Shown here: positions 8,944 through 18,142 of the stretch, in pieces
Position numbering within the stretch: position 1 is the first letter of the stretch
How the letters are laid out: each line of letters starts with the position of its first letter
DNA from: Jeotgalicoccus aerolatus
GTDB lineage: Bacteria; Bacillota; Bacilli; Staphylococcales; Salinicoccaceae
Length of the DNA: 64,000 nt
NCBI RefSeq assembly: GCF_014635205.1
Contig: NZ_BMCN01000001.1
Coordinates: 434,001 to 498,000, forward strand
Direction of reading: 5' to 3'
Notes under the pieces: model-generated
The model's input: the letters and a program-made list of their open reading frames with translations, nothing else
What the model was told of the DNA's origin: nothing
The model's database searches: none
Position numbers and translations under genes: made by a program

Positions 8944-9849
8944 TTAAACTTCCTCCTTGTTGTGTTCTAACATTTTAATTGCCAATTTAATTGAATTATA
9001 CTTCTCTTCTTTTGAATCTGCACGTGAAGTCAGTACGAATGGAACTTTCAGTCCCGTAATCATTCCGGCAACATGTGCCCCTGCCGACGTGATCAGCACT
9101 TTATACAAAATATTTCCGGCATCAATATGCGGCATAATCAGTATATCTGCGTCACCTGCGACTGGTGATTCGTATTGTTTAATCTCAGCAGCCTTTTTGG
9201 ACATGGCCAAATCATACTGCATTGGACCGTCCACTATGGCATGGTCAAATTTATGAGACTTTACTATTGTATCATTAGTTACCGTAGAAGCTATTTTTTC
9301 ATTCACTTTTTCAACTGCTGACAGCAAAGCGACTTTTGGTTTTTCAATGCTGAGCTTTCTCGCTACCGCCGCTGCATTTTCTATGATTTTAATTTTCGTC
9401 TCTGCGTCGGGATCGATATTCATTGCAGCGTCGCTGATAAGCACCGGCTTGCCCCTGTTAGGAAGACTAAATAAAGCAACATGTGACAGCAGTTTTTGAT
9501 CAAGCAGATTTAATTCCTTGTTTAAAACCGATTTTAGAATCACACCGGTAGAAATCAAACCTTTCATCAGTATATTTGCATGGCCGTCAGCTGTAAATTG
9601 TGCAGCATTTGATGCACAGCTTTGATCACCGGCGCTGTCGTGGATTTCGACTTTGTATTTTTTATAGTCAAAATTCATGGCTGTAAATGACGATAAAATA
9701 TTATCCCTGTTGTCAAATAAGTGCCATTCTATATCGAGTTCCATTGCTGAATCCATTACCAGCTGAAGCAGGTCAGGTGAATCAGCTCTCACGAGTGCGA
9801 TTGATGCATGGCTGTTAAAAGTACTCTTTAAAGTTTCATCAAAATTCAT
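8944..9849 (-). CDS. ptb: Phosphate butyryltransferase
   Basis: First gene of the bkd operon, 301 aa, phosphate acetyl/butyryl transferase family. It exchanges CoA and phosphate on butyryl/isobutyryl groups, making the substrate of the downstream butyrate kinase. Family features: [33 protein letters not shown], and the C-terminal [25 protein letters not shown] sits just ahead of ATG 9849. The only -10 element seen (TATAAT, 9874-9869) would leave a leader of roughly 13 nt. A cre-like palindrome lies about 45 bp further upstream. No bkdR activator gene is present beside the operon. Confidence 0.92.
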   Translation of the reverse strand: MNFDETLKSTFNSHASIALVRADSPDLLQLVMDSAMELDIEWHLFDNRDNILSSFTAMNFDYKKYKVEIHDSAGDQSCASNAAQFTADGHANILMKGLISTGVILKSVLNKELNLLDQKLLSHVALFSLPNRGKPVLISDAAMNIDPDAETKIKIIENAAAVARKLSIEKPKVALLSAVEKVNEKIASTVTNDTIVKSHKFDHAIVDGPMQYDLAMSKKAAEIKQYESPVAGDADILIMPHIDAGNILYKVLITSAGAHVAGMITGLKVPFVLTSRADSKEEKYNSIKLAIKMLEHNKEEV

Positions 9850-9868
9850 GATTTCGCCTCCTCACTGT

Positions 9869-9925
9869 ATTATACAATAATTAAGTAAAAAGCATTTGCC
9901 AGACCCTTATTGTAAGCCCTTACAA
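9869..9925 (-). promoter_or_regulatory. bkd operon promoter region with cre-like palindrome
   Basis: TATAAT at 9874-9869 on the minus strand, with no good -35. At 9910-9925 the sequence TTGTAAGCCCTTACAA has 7-bp inverted arms and matches the CcpA cre consensus (WTGNAANCGNWNNCW) except for the central G. Operator function is inferred. Confidence 0.35.
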
Positions 9926-10027
9926 AAAGCATACATTTAAATTCAGCAAAAGAAAAGCGGATTAAAAATGTTTAATTATTGAGAATATTTACGCCTTTTA
10001 TTTCATTAGGCCGTCATAAAATATAAA

Positions 10028-10055
10028 TTTAACTTTCTAGTATTTATTGTATAAT
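10028..10055 (+). promoter_or_regulatory. Putative promoter of the DUF2627 gene
   Basis: TTTAAC (10028-10033), a 16-bp spacer and TATAAT (10050-10055); RBS ATAGGAG and ATG follow about 30 nt later. Divergent from the bkd operon promoter. Confidence 0.5.
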
Positions 10056-10086
10056 GTAAGAGATAAATGTTTTATAGGAGAATACT

Positions 10087-10344
10087 ATGCTGAAAATAAT
10101 AGCTTTAATAATATTGGTCATTCCCGGAATAATTGCGGGAGTCGGAATAAAACTAATGCGTGACAGCATGTTCGGAATCGTTATCGATCCGTTTACTTAT
10201 ACAGCACTGCAGTTTTTTATCGGTCTTCTAATGACTGTTTTTGGAATATGGTTTATCGGAGGCTACCTCCTTTACCGTGAGAGAAAAAACAAGCGCGCTC
10301 AGGAGCGCTTCATGAAAAATGCAAAAAAATCCAGCGAAGATTAA
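10087..10344 (+). CDS. DUF2627 small membrane protein (YqzF family)
   Basis: An 85-aa protein with two hydrophobic segments (about residues 4-22 and 40-62), a central IKLMRDSMFGI motif and a strongly basic tail after the second span (YRERKNKRAQERF). This pattern matches B. subtilis YqzF (DUF2627), found beside the bkd genes there too. The function is unknown. RBS TAGGAG precedes the ATG. The last codons KSSED and the TAA lie inside a perfect palindrome that also encodes the C-terminus of convergent RecN. Confidence 0.82.
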   Translation: MLKIIALIILVIPGIIAGVGIKLMRDSMFGIVIDPFTYTALQFFIGLLMTVFGIWFIGGYLLYRERKNKRAQERFMKNAKKSSED

Positions 10345-10359
10345 TCTTCGCTGGATTTT
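10326..10359. terminator. Perfect 34-bp palindromic terminator shared by convergent genes
   Basis: Two 17-bp arms meet with no spacer at 10342/10343 (left arm AAAATCCAGCGAAGATT). The central TTAA supplies the TAA stop of the plus-strand DUF2627 gene (10342-10344) and the TAA of recN on the minus strand (10343-10341). A-tracts on the left and T-tracts on the right serve as U-tracts in both directions. Confidence 0.9.
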
Positions 10360-12005
10360 AGCAATTCTTTGGCGTTCATGCGTGCAGCTTCTGTTATTTT
10401 AGACCCGCTGATCATACGAGCGATGTCTTCTATTTTATCATCGTAATTTAAATACGAAGCCGTCGAATGGGTTCTGTCACCTGTCACTGATTTTTTAACA
10501 TGCAGCAGATGATCGGCTGTCGCTGCCGCCTGCGGCAGATGAGAAATCGCAATGACCTGACGCTGTTTTGATAAGAGTTTCATCTTCTCCACCATGCGCG
10601 CTGCGACCTGGCCGCTGACTCCCGTATCAATTTCATCAAAAATAATCAGTGAATCACTGTCGAATTCAGAGAATATTGTGCGGAGTGCGAGACTGACTCT
10701 CGATACTTCTCCGCCGGATGCAATTGCTTTCATCGGTTTAAGCGGTTCGCCTTTGTTCGTGGCAATTAAAAATTCTGCATCGGTAAAACCGAGCGGATTA
10801 AAATGAGATTCTTTTAAGGCGATTTCAAACTGGACATCCGGCATCTCGAGATCGCTTAATTCGCGTCTCAATTTACTTTCAAGAAAATGTTTTCTTTCCT
10901 CCCGGTAGCTGTGCAGTTTTTTAGCCGATGATTCCATTTTATTAAACAGTTCTTGCTGTTCCTCTTCCAGTCTGCCGAATGACTGCGATATATTTTCCAA
11001 ATCGTCAATATCTGCCTGCAGCTCCTGCTGAAATTCTAAAAGTCCGCTGTATGTCTTAGTATATTTCCGTTTTAATTGGTTGAACTGATTCAATCTCGAC
11101 TGAATTTCATTTAATCTTTCAGCATCGTAATCAATCGATGACAAATCATTGGAAACATGTGAATTTAACTCGGTCAATAAGTAATATGCATCCGTCAATG
11201 TATCTTTATAAGATGTATATGACTCATCGAATTTAGTGACCGTATCGAGTGACTGATTAATATCATACAGCATGCCCTGGGGCGGATACTCGCTGACAAG
11301 CAGCGCTTTAATCTGGCTGAGGGAGGCATGAATATTTTCATAGTTGGATAAAAACTCGAGCTCATTTTCAAGCTCTTCTTCTTCATCTTCTTTCAGCTCC
11401 ACAGCGGACAGTTCATTATACTGCATTTTCAGTACTTCAAGCTGTGTTAACCGGTTGCGGTCTTTATATTCCAGCTCTTCAATACGCTTTTTAACGGAAT
11501 GATAGGCATGGTAGTGACTTTGATATTCTGTAAATATGTCTTCTTTTCCGAGCCCGATATAGCGGTCCAGATATTCAATCTGTTCGCCTTTTTGAAGTAC
11601 TGTCCCCTGTGAGGACTGAGACTGTATTGACAACACCAGTTCCATAATTTGTTTTAAGTTATTTAAAGTAATCATCTGGTTATTAATTTTAATCAGACTT
11701 TTACTGTTTGCCATGACTTCTCTTCTGATAATGTATAATTCATCTTCTGCGATACCGAGCGATTCGAGCACACGGCTTAACTTACTGCTGGCAGGAAAAT
11801 CAAAAACACCTTCGATGACTGCCCCGCTGCTGTTATAGCGAATATCTTCTGCAGAAGCTCTGCGCCCTTCTAAATAGCTGATTGCCTCGATAATTTTCGA
11901 TTTACCAGCTCCCGACTCACCGGTAAGCACGGTCATGCCTTTTGAAAAATCCAGCTCGATATTTTCAAGCACGGCAAAGTTTCTGACACTTAGTCTCAGT
12001 AACAC
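10341..12005 (-). CDS. recN: DNA repair protein RecN
   Basis: SMC-like ATPase that gathers at double-strand breaks, 554 aa. Walker A is GESGAGKSKI near residue 33. Long heptad coiled coils fill about 150-350, and the ABC signature region (ASGGEVSRVSLALR) plus Walker B (LIIFDEIDTGVSG) lie in the C-terminal third. The longest frame starts at GTG 12014, but GGGG sits 8 nt before GTG 12005 and the resulting start MLLRLSVRNFAVLENI aligns with the usual RecN N-terminus, so I use 12005. Downstream of argR, as in Bacillus. The last residues KSSED arise from the terminator palindrome. Confidence 0.93.
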   Translation of the reverse strand: MLLRLSVRNFAVLENIELDFSKGMTVLTGESGAGKSKIIEAISYLEGRRASAEDIRYNSSGAVIEGVFDFPASSKLSRVLESLGIAEDELYIIRREVMANSKSLIKINNQMITLNNLKQIMELVLSIQSQSSQGTVLQKGEQIEYLDRYIGLGKEDIFTEYQSHYHAYHSVKKRIEELEYKDRNRLTQLEVLKMQYNELSAVELKEDEEEELENELEFLSNYENIHASLSQIKALLVSEYPPQGMLYDINQSLDTVTKFDESYTSYKDTLTDAYYLLTELNSHVSNDLSSIDYDAERLNEIQSRLNQFNQLKRKYTKTYSGLLEFQQELQADIDDLENISQSFGRLEEEQQELFNKMESSAKKLHSYREERKHFLESKLRRELSDLEMPDVQFEIALKESHFNPLGFTDAEFLIATNKGEPLKPMKAIASGGEVSRVSLALRTIFSEFDSDSLIIFDEIDTGVSGQVAARMVEKMKLLSKQRQVIAISHLPQAAATADHLLHVKKSVTGDRTHSTASYLNYDDKIEDIARMISGSKITEAARMNAKELLKSSED

Positions 12006-12019
12006 ATTTAACACCCCAA

Positions 12020-12472
12020 TTAAATAAGATTAAAAATACGATCCTTAATTAATTGCTGTGATTCTTCATCACGGCAAATTAACAGACATGTGTCATCGCC
12101 GCATATCGTTCCGATTACTTCTTCCCACTCCAGCTGGTCAATAATAGCTCCGATAGACTGAGCATTGCCCGGCAGCGTTTTTAGAACGAGCAAATTCCCT
12201 GTAAAATCGAGCTTAACAAAACTGTCCATTAAGTAGCGTCCCAGCTTTTCAAGCGGGTGGTACTGTCTGTCTTTAGGCATGCTGTAAACATATTCTCCGC
12301 CTGGTGAAGGCACTTTAATCAGCTGCAGTTCCTTGATATCTCTGGAAACTGTTGCCTGTGTCACATTAAATTTATGCTCGATCAGCTTGTCAACGAGCTC
12401 TTCCTGTGTTTCGATCCGGTTGTTCGTAATAATTTCTCTGATTTTAATTTGTCTGATAGATTTGTTAGACAT
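12020..12472 (-). CDS. argR: Arginine repressor ArgR/AhrC
   Basis: Hexameric arginine-responsive regulator, 150 aa. It has an N-terminal winged helix ([16 protein letters not shown]) and a C-terminal oligomerisation/arginine-binding domain ending with the [13 protein letters not shown] motif, whose Asp pair binds arginine. GGGGGG precedes ATG 12472. A palindromic ARG-box-like site lies between its promoter and the start, suggesting autoregulation, and another is near the argGH promoter at 34.5 kb in this window. The recN neighbour is conserved across Firmicutes. Confidence 0.94.
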   Translation of the reverse strand: MSNKSIRQIKIREIITNNRIETQEELVDKLIEHKFNVTQATVSRDIKELQLIKVPSPGGEYVYSMPKDRQYHPLEKLGRYLMDSFVKLDFTGNLLVLKTLPGNAQSIGAIIDQLEWEEVIGTICGDDTCLLICRDEESQQLIKDRIFNLI

Positions 12473-12492
12473 TAAAATCCCCCCTTTTTAAA

Positions 12493-12514
12493 TGAATATA
12501 TGTATATTTATTCA
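12493..12514 (-). promoter_or_regulatory. ARG-box-like operator upstream of argR
   Basis: Imperfect palindrome with outer arms TGAATA and TATTCA around an A/T core, just downstream of the predicted -10. It resembles the ArgR/AhrC consensus (WTGNATWWWWATNCAW). Autoregulation is inferred. Confidence 0.5.
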
Positions 12515-12521
12515 TCATATT

Positions 12522-12549
12522 ATCATAGAGCGGCTGCCTTGCATAGCAA
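12522..12549 (-). promoter_or_regulatory. Putative argR promoter
   Basis: TTGCTA (12549-12544), a 16-bp spacer and TATGAT (12527-12522) on the minus strand. The -35 abuts the T-tract of the tlyA terminator. Confidence 0.45.
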
Positions 12550-12595
12550 AAACCAAAGACATCAGCCGTATACTACGGAACTGATGTCTTTGGTT
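12545..12595 (-). terminator. Terminator after tlyA
   Basis: 15-bp perfect stem (AACCAAAGACATCAG at 12551-12565 with CTGATGTCTTTGGTT at 12581-12595), followed on the minus strand by TTTTTG. It overlaps the last codons of tlyA and separates it from argR. Confidence 0.85.
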
Positions 12596-13350
12596 GTGAT
12601 TGCATATTTATTTTCTTTCTTATTTGATATAAAGAACAAATATTCTGTATTGCCTTTCGTTCCGGTAATGGGAGACTTTTCTATAGCCTGGACATTAAAT
12701 CCGAGAGTTTCGGCTTCAGCTAACACGCGCTGAATCACTTGAAAGTGAGTATCTGGATTCGTAATAATCCCGTTTTCTTCACGTTCTTCCAAATAGCTCT
12801 CGAACTGCGGTTTTATCAGTGCGGCAATATTTAATGGCTGGCTGAACAAACTTTCAATATGACGGAGAATCGGCACTATCGAGGTAAATGATACATCGAT
12901 GGATATGACCTCCGGCAAAGGATCAAAGTTTTCAATCACCGTCTCTTTAAAGTTGGTCTGTTCCATTACACAAACACGGTCGTCAACACGCAGTTTATAA
13001 TCGAGCTGATTTGTGCCGACATCAACAGCATAGACAAATCGCGCCCCGTGCTGCAGGGCACAATCTGTAAATCCGCCAGTCGATGAGCCGATATCGAGCA
13101 TGACTTTGTCTTTAACATCGAGACCGAGCACATCAATGGCATGTTTTAGTTTCAGGCCGCCTCTTGATACAAATTGTTTTACATTTTTAAATCTGATATG
13201 TGCTTTTAGAGGATCGATTTTATCGGAAGCTTTGTAGACCGGTTCATTATTATTTAATACTTTGCCTGCCATAATCAGCTTTCTGATATCATCGATTGAG
13301 CCGACGTTAAAATGTTCAAAAATATAATCATCTGTTCGTATTTTTTTCAT
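12562..13350 (-). CDS. tlyA: TlyA family rRNA 2'-O-methyltransferase (YqxC)
   Basis: 262-aa protein with an N-terminal S4-like RNA-binding domain ([30 protein letters not shown]) and an FtsJ-type methyltransferase domain. The SAM site is [20 protein letters not shown], and a catalytic-type Lys is in ALIKPQFE. TlyA methylates 16S and/or 23S rRNA in mycobacteria; in Firmicutes the same family is annotated as hemolysin A or YqxC and its target is less clear. The start overlaps the dxs 3' end by 23 bp with GGGG upstream. Its position between dxs and argR is conserved. Confidence 0.88.
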   Translation of the reverse strand: MKKIRTDDYIFEHFNVGSIDDIRKLIMAGKVLNNNEPVYKASDKIDPLKAHIRFKNVKQFVSRGGLKLKHAIDVLGLDVKDKVMLDIGSSTGGFTDCALQHGARFVYAVDVGTNQLDYKLRVDDRVCVMEQTNFKETVIENFDPLPEVISIDVSFTSIVPILRHIESLFSQPLNIAALIKPQFESYLEEREENGIITNPDTHFQVIQRVLAEAETLGFNVQAIEKSPITGTKGNTEYLFFISNKKENKYAITTKDISSVVYG

Positions 13351-15220
13351 GACTGACCCCTATCAGCTGTTTGGTGCGAAGCGCGATATTATCTTTAGTA
13401 ATTCCAATATCACGGAGTAAGAGATCCACGTCACCGTGCTCGATATACTCGTTATCGATACCGAGACGCTGAATTTTATTCGTAAACAGCTGGTCGCTCA
13501 TAAATGTTGAAACCATGCTGCCGAGACCGCCTGTCAGCATTGACTCTTCAATGATAAAGAGCGGTGAATTGTCCTGTCCGAATTCTTTCAGCATCGATTC
13601 GTCCATCGGTTTAATAAAACGGGCATTTATAACTTTAACGCTGATGCCTTCAATTTCAAGCAGATCTGCAGCTTCCATGACTGTTTGAAGTGTTGGACCG
13701 TAAGAAATTAAAACAGCTTCAGAACCTTCTCTCAGAACTTCCCAGCTCATGTCATCAAGCGATGCTCTGTCAGCTTCCATATCGACACCGAGAACGTTGC
13801 CGCGCGGATAGCGGATAGCCATCGGTCCTGTTGTATTTAATGAAAAATCAATCATCATTGCTGCTTCTTTTTCATCTCGCGGCATCATCAAAGTAATATT
13901 CGGCAGCGGTGAAATAAAGCTGATATCAAAGACACCCTGGTGGGTTTCTCCGTCCGCTCCGACTAGTCCGCTCCGGTCGATACCGATCAGTACATCTAAA
14001 TTTTGTCTGTCAACATCGTGCAGCAGCTGATCGTAGCCGCGCTGCAGGAAAGTTGAATATATTGCGAGATACGGTTTCATACCCGCGGCTGCCAATCCTG
14101 CTGACATTGTTACCGCATGCTGTTCTGCAATGCCGGTATCAAAAAATCGCTCCGGCAGTTCGCTTTGGAATTTAGTCAGTTTGCTGCCGACCGGCATGGC
14201 CGGTGTTAAGGCAACAATCGTGTCGTCTTGATGGGCCCGGTCGAGTACAGTGTTTGACATAAAGGCACTCCAGGACTCAGTTTTCTTCGTACCGAGCACT
14301 TCTCCTGTATCGATCTTATAAGGTCCGAGACCATGCCAAATACCCAGCTTATCGTGCTCTGCAGGATGATAGCCTTTACCTTTTTTAGTGATCACATGAA
14401 TAATTACCGGCCCGTCGTACTCTTTCGATGTTTTAATGGCCGCACCGAGATCTTCAAAATTATGGCCGTCAACGGGTCCGATATATTTAATACCGAGTTC
14501 TTCGAAGAAAATGCCGTCGACAAACATGTATTTCGTACTGTCTTTAAAACGGTCTGCTAAGTCTCTGAGTGTCGTGCCGACTTGAGGCAAGCGTTCGATA
14601 AAGCCTTCTGCGCCGTGTTTAAATTTGTTGTATTGAGTGTTTGTACGCATTCTTCCGAGCATATTATGAAGTGCACCGACATTTGGTGCAATACTCATTT
14701 CGTTGTCGTTTAAAATAATCGTCATATTGGTTTTGTCACTGCCGATATGGTTTAACGCTTCAAGCGCCATACCGCCTGTCAGTGCACCATCGCCAATAAT
14801 CGGTACAACGTGATTTTTTTCACCTTTAATATCACGTGCTTTGGCAAACCCCATTGCTGCAGAAAGTGAAGTCGATGAATGGCCCGCTTCCCATACATCG
14901 TGTTCGCTCTCCCGCATTTTAGGAAAACCGCATAGGCCTTTATATTGTCTGAGCGTCGCAAAATCTGCGCTTCTGCCCGTTAATATTTTGTGTATATATG
15001 CTTGATGTCCTACATCGAAAAGCAGTTTATCGGACGGGGAATCAAAGTACTTATGAAGTGCGATTGTCAACTCAACAACACCTAAGTTTGCTCCAATGTG
15101 GCCGCCTGTCACTGCACATGACTCGATGAGGAATTCTCTAATGTCACTTGCTAGCTGTACGAGCTCTTCTTCATTTAAGTTTTTAACAAATGATGGCTCG
15201 TCAATACTATATATATTCAT
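13328..15220 (-). CDS. dxs: 1-deoxy-D-xylulose-5-phosphate synthase
   Basis: First committed enzyme of the MEP isoprenoid pathway. It condenses pyruvate and glyceraldehyde 3-phosphate using thiamine diphosphate, 630 aa. Visible: [18 protein letters not shown], the ThDP motif [23 protein letters not shown], and the transketolase pyrimidine-binding part [15 protein letters not shown]. Two other pathway enzymes, ispG and ispH, are also in this window, and ispA lies immediately upstream. AGGTGG precedes the ATG. A terminator and an extended -10 promoter in the gap before it suggest separate control from ispA. Confidence 0.95.
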   Translation of the reverse strand: MNIYSIDEPSFVKNLNEEELVQLASDIREFLIESCAVTGGHIGANLGVVELTIALHKYFDSPSDKLLFDVGHQAYIHKILTGRSADFATLRQYKGLCGFPKMRESEHDVWEAGHSSTSLSAAMGFAKARDIKGEKNHVVPIIGDGALTGGMALEALNHIGSDKTNMTIILNDNEMSIAPNVGALHNMLGRMRTNTQYNKFKHGAEGFIERLPQVGTTLRDLADRFKDSTKYMFVDGIFFEELGIKYIGPVDGHNFEDLGAAIKTSKEYDGPVIIHVITKKGKGYHPAEHDKLGIWHGLGPYKIDTGEVLGTKKTESWSAFMSNTVLDRAHQDDTIVALTPAMPVGSKLTKFQSELPERFFDTGIAEQHAVTMSAGLAAAGMKPYLAIYSTFLQRGYDQLLHDVDRQNLDVLIGIDRSGLVGADGETHQGVFDISFISPLPNITLMMPRDEKEAAMMIDFSLNTTGPMAIRYPRGNVLGVDMEADRASLDDMSWEVLREGSEAVLISYGPTLQTVMEAADLLEIEGISVKVINARFIKPMDESMLKEFGQDNSPLFIIEESMLTGGLGSMVSTFMSDQLFTNKIQRLGIDNEYIEHGDVDLLLRDIGITKDNIALRTKQLIGVSHEKNTNR

Positions 15221-15251
15221 ATAGCAACCACCTTTAATTTTACTATTGATA

Positions 15252-15257
15252 ATTATA
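15252..15257 (-). promoter_or_regulatory. Extended -10 promoter candidate for dxs
   Basis: On the minus strand TGTTATAAT holds a TG-extended TATAAT (15257-15252), about 30 nt before the dxs RBS. The -35 match is poor. Confidence 0.4.
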
Positions 15258-15274
15258 ACACTTTACTGTTCTGA

Positions 15275-15317
15275 CAAAAAGAAAATGATAATCCATACTT
15301 GCATATGAATTATCATT
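15275..15317 (-). terminator. Terminator between ispA and dxs
   Basis: 9-bp stem, ATTATCATT (15309-15317) with AATGATAAT (15284-15292), followed on the minus strand by TTCTTTTTG. It overlaps the ispA stop and may be only partial. Confidence 0.65.
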
Positions 15318-16188
15318 GATCTCTTTGTGCGAACATCTGAACGATTTCACGCAAGCCTGATACAGCAATTGAGTCATCCAGCTTGTTTAATATGCTGTAA
15401 GCTTCTTCCTCTTTTTTTCTAAGGGCTTGTTTAGCACCGTCTATACCAAGTTCACTCACGTAGGTGACTTTGCCTTTTTTCTCATCACTGCCCGTGTTTT
15501 TGCCTGTAAGTTCAGGATTGCCTTCTAAGTCCAGAATATCATCTTTAATTTGAAACAGCACGCCGATAACCTCGCTGAAACGTTCAAGTTCACTTTGAAT
15601 ATCTTCATCTGCCCCGGCAATAATACATGCAGCTGTTACTGGTGCTTTGATTAATGCCCCGGTTTTAAATGTGTGTATTGTCTCCAGCTCATCTAAAGAT
15701 GCGGTTTTCATTTCAGCTTCAATATCCAGCATTTGACCGCTGATCATGCCGGACTGGCCTGCAGCATCAGAAATCGTTTCTACAAGTTCGATGCGTACTT
15801 CAGCGGATAAAGACTGATCTTTTGCAATAACATTAAAACTTTCATTGAGCAAGTTGTCGCCGGCCAGTATGGCAGCAGCTTCACCAAAAACAATATGATT
15901 CGTCGGTTTGCCCCGGCGGAGTTCGTCGTTGTCCATTGCCGGTAAATCATCATGAATTAACGAATACGTATGAATCATTTCGATTGCGGATGCTGCAGAA
16001 ATCCCTTGATCTAAATCAGTACCGAGCGCATCTAGAGCTGTAAATAAGAGCAAAGGACGGAGGCCTTTGCCGCCTGCCTCAATGGAGTATTTACTCGCTT
16101 CGTAAATCGTTGCTGAGTGTTGAAAGCTGTTTAAATGAGATAAAATATGGGCTTTGACTTTATTAATATAAGCAGTATTATTCCTCAT
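15313..16188 (-). CDS. ispA: Farnesyl diphosphate synthase / polyprenyl synthetase
   Basis: Trans-prenyltransferase building C15 farnesyl-PP from IPP and DMAPP, 291 aa. The first Asp-rich motif is DDLPAMDND (about residues 80-88) followed by RRGKPT; the second is DDILD near 217. FKTGALIKAPV is also typical. The start overlaps xseB by 11 bp. The upstream RBS is weak, so coupling to xseB translation is likely. Conserved partner of xseB and dxs. Confidence 0.93.
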   Translation of the reverse strand: MRNNTAYINKVKAHILSHLNSFQHSATIYEASKYSIEAGGKGLRPLLLFTALDALGTDLDQGISAASAIEMIHTYSLIHDDLPAMDNDELRRGKPTNHIVFGEAAAILAGDNLLNESFNVIAKDQSLSAEVRIELVETISDAAGQSGMISGQMLDIEAEMKTASLDELETIHTFKTGALIKAPVTAACIIAGADEDIQSELERFSEVIGVLFQIKDDILDLEGNPELTGKNTGSDEKKGKVTYVSELGIDGAKQALRKKEEEAYSILNKLDDSIAVSGLREIVQMFAQRDQ

Positions 16189-16387
16189 CGGATTCGTTAT
16201 CCTTATTAAGCTCTTCTACTTTTAACTCTGCGTTTTTTAAAATATTATCGCATTCCTGTGAAAGTTTAATGCCTTCCTGGTACAGTTCTAAAGATTTCTC
16301 CAGAGAAATCTCTTCTTCATCAAGTGATTTTACGATAGTTTCCAGCCGAGTCATTTTCATTTCAAAAGTCTGATCATTTTTCGTCAT
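16178..16387 (-). CDS. xseB: Exodeoxyribonuclease VII small subunit
   Basis: 69-aa helical subunit that coats the long XseA coiled coil. The family core FEMKMTRLETIVKSLDEEEI followed by SLEKSLELYQEGI is clear, and the tail is acidic (NESDEE). It overlaps xseA by 14 bp and ispA by 11 bp, and GAGGTG precedes its ATG. Needed for processive single-strand cleavage by exonuclease VII. Confidence 0.93.
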   Translation of the reverse strand: MTKNDQTFEMKMTRLETIVKSLDEEEISLEKSLELYQEGIKLSQECDNILKNAELKVEELNKDNESDEE

Positions 16388-17726
16388 CTGTATTCACCTC
16401 TGTCACTTTCGCGCTGACCGTGCCTGAATTAAACGAAGTTTCAATCACATCGCCAACATTTAAATTTTTTGCGTCTGTTACTATTTTATTATTAAAGGTT
16501 GTATAAGAATAGCCTCTTTTTAATATTTGCACCGGGCTGACGGATTCGAGCACATTAATATTGGCAGCTAAACGTTCTACTTTTTGTGAAATCATCATTT
16601 TCATCTGCCGGTTTAAATCACCGGAGGTTCTTTTAAGCTCCGACTGATACTTCTGTATATCCGGTGCCGGATTGTTATACGCCAGTGCCGACATGTATTT
16701 ATCGAGTCTGTGTCTTAAGTTTAAAAGCTCTTGGGACATAAAATTATCCAGAGTGGATGATAAATCACGCAGGCGTTCGGTTTGTTCAGTATATAATAAA
16801 TTTGGATTTTTAAATTTATAGTAATTTGATAAGTTATCCAGCATTTGACGTGAATTGCTGATGCGGCTCAGCGTCAAATTATCGAGCTGTCTGTGCAGTT
16901 CGCCGAGACGTGTATTTAAGTCTTTAATATTCGGTACTGCCTGTTCAGCTGCCGCCGTTGGTGTCGGTGCGCGTAAATCACTGACATAATCGACAAGTGT
17001 AATATCAGTCTCATGACCAACGCCGGTAACGATCGGTGTCTTCATGTTAAATACAGCAAGAGCCACTTCCAGCTCGTTAAAGGTCCATAGATCTTCAATA
17101 GAACCACCGCCCCGGGCAAGAATCACCGTGTCTGCCTTAAGTGCGTCTGCCCGCTTTAAATTATCTATGACACTGTCTTTACTGCGGCCGCCCTGGACAT
17201 ATGTATTTAATGTGGTGACTTTGACTAGCGGATATCTGCGGCTTAAAGTTGTAATCATATCTTTAATCGCAGCGCTGGTCGTCGAAGACACAATGGCTAT
17301 ATGTTCCGGAAACGCTGGGAGCGGCTTTTTGTGTTCAGTCTTTAAATACCCTTTTATCTTTAGCAGTTCTTTGTTCTCTTCCAGTTTTAAAAACAGCTGG
17401 CCGATACCGTCAATCTGCATTTCTTTAACGTAAATCTGATACTGGCCGCGCCGTTCATACAAGGTAATATTACCCGCCAGCAAAACATTCTGCCCTTCTT
17501 CAGGTTTGAAATTCAGTTTGTCGGCATCATAGCGGAACATGACCGCACTGATGACTGACTGATCATCTTTTACAGAAAAATAAATGTGGCCGTTCGTATG
17601 ATGCTTAACATTCGACAGCTCACCTTTAAGAAAGACCCGTTGGAGATACGGGTCTTTTTCAAATTTATATTTAATATATTTAGTTAAGGATTGAACCGAT
17701 AAATACTTAGTACTATCCATAGCCAT
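16374..17726 (-). CDS. xseA: Exodeoxyribonuclease VII large subunit
   Basis: 450-aa catalytic subunit. The N-terminal OB fold (residues about 8-105, KGELSNVKHHTNGHIYFSVKD) is followed by the nuclease domain with ARGGGSIEDLWTFNE and GVGHETDITLVD, then a long coiled-coil region and a C-terminal segment (LKRGYSYTTFN). It degrades single-stranded DNA to oligonucleotides during repair. The ATG at 17726 is preferred over 17720 because AAGGA is 9 nt upstream. Between nusB and xseB, without the folD gene that Bacillus carries here. Confidence 0.93.
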   Translation of the reverse strand: MAMDSTKYLSVQSLTKYIKYKFEKDPYLQRVFLKGELSNVKHHTNGHIYFSVKDDQSVISAVMFRYDADKLNFKPEEGQNVLLAGNITLYERRGQYQIYVKEMQIDGIGQLFLKLEENKELLKIKGYLKTEHKKPLPAFPEHIAIVSSTTSAAIKDMITTLSRRYPLVKVTTLNTYVQGGRSKDSVIDNLKRADALKADTVILARGGGSIEDLWTFNELEVALAVFNMKTPIVTGVGHETDITLVDYVSDLRAPTPTAAAEQAVPNIKDLNTRLGELHRQLDNLTLSRISNSRQMLDNLSNYYKFKNPNLLYTEQTERLRDLSSTLDNFMSQELLNLRHRLDKYMSALAYNNPAPDIQKYQSELKRTSGDLNRQMKMMISQKVERLAANINVLESVSPVQILKRGYSYTTFNNKIVTDAKNLNVGDVIETSFNSGTVSAKVTEVNTDDEK

Positions 17727-17732
17727 GTCTAT

Positions 17733-18116
17733 CTATCCTTCATTCTGCACAGCGAAATTCTTTAAGACACCGTTAACAAAACGGTGGCTGTCTTTATCAC
17801 CGTAATTTTTTGCGAGTTTAACCGCTTCATCAATAACAACCTTGACAGGTGCACCGTGACTCAGCAATTCACTCACAGCAAGGCGTAAAATATTTCTTTC
17901 TACTTTGGAAATACGCTCGATCGTATAGCCGGTTAAGAAACGGCTGATTTCCTCATTTACAGCATCCTGATGATGCACATAGTAATCGATGACTGATTTA
18001 ACAAATGTCTCAGTCTGATACACCTCGTAAAAACGCGTGTCTTTTAGCTCGACAACACTTTTATCAATTTGGAATAACAGCTGAAATGCTTTCTTTCTTT
18101 GTTCATGTCTTTTCAT
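17733..18116 (-). CDS. nusB: Transcription antitermination factor NusB
   Basis: 127-aa all-helical RNA-binding protein that joins NusE at boxA in rRNA operons. Typical starts and ends are present: MKRHEQRKKAFQLLFQID and YGDKDSHRFVNGVLKNFA, plus ILRLAVSELL in the middle. AGGTG lies 6 nt before the ATG. It is cotranscribed with xseA (6-bp gap) and probably with the upstream Asp23-family gene. Confidence 0.94.
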   Translation of the reverse strand: MKRHEQRKKAFQLLFQIDKSVVELKDTRFYEVYQTETFVKSVIDYYVHHQDAVNEEISRFLTGYTIERISKVERNILRLAVSELLSHGAPVKVVIDEAVKLAKNYGDKDSHRFVNGVLKNFAVQNEG

Positions 18117-18142
18117 GCTTACACCTAAACCTATCTATTAAC

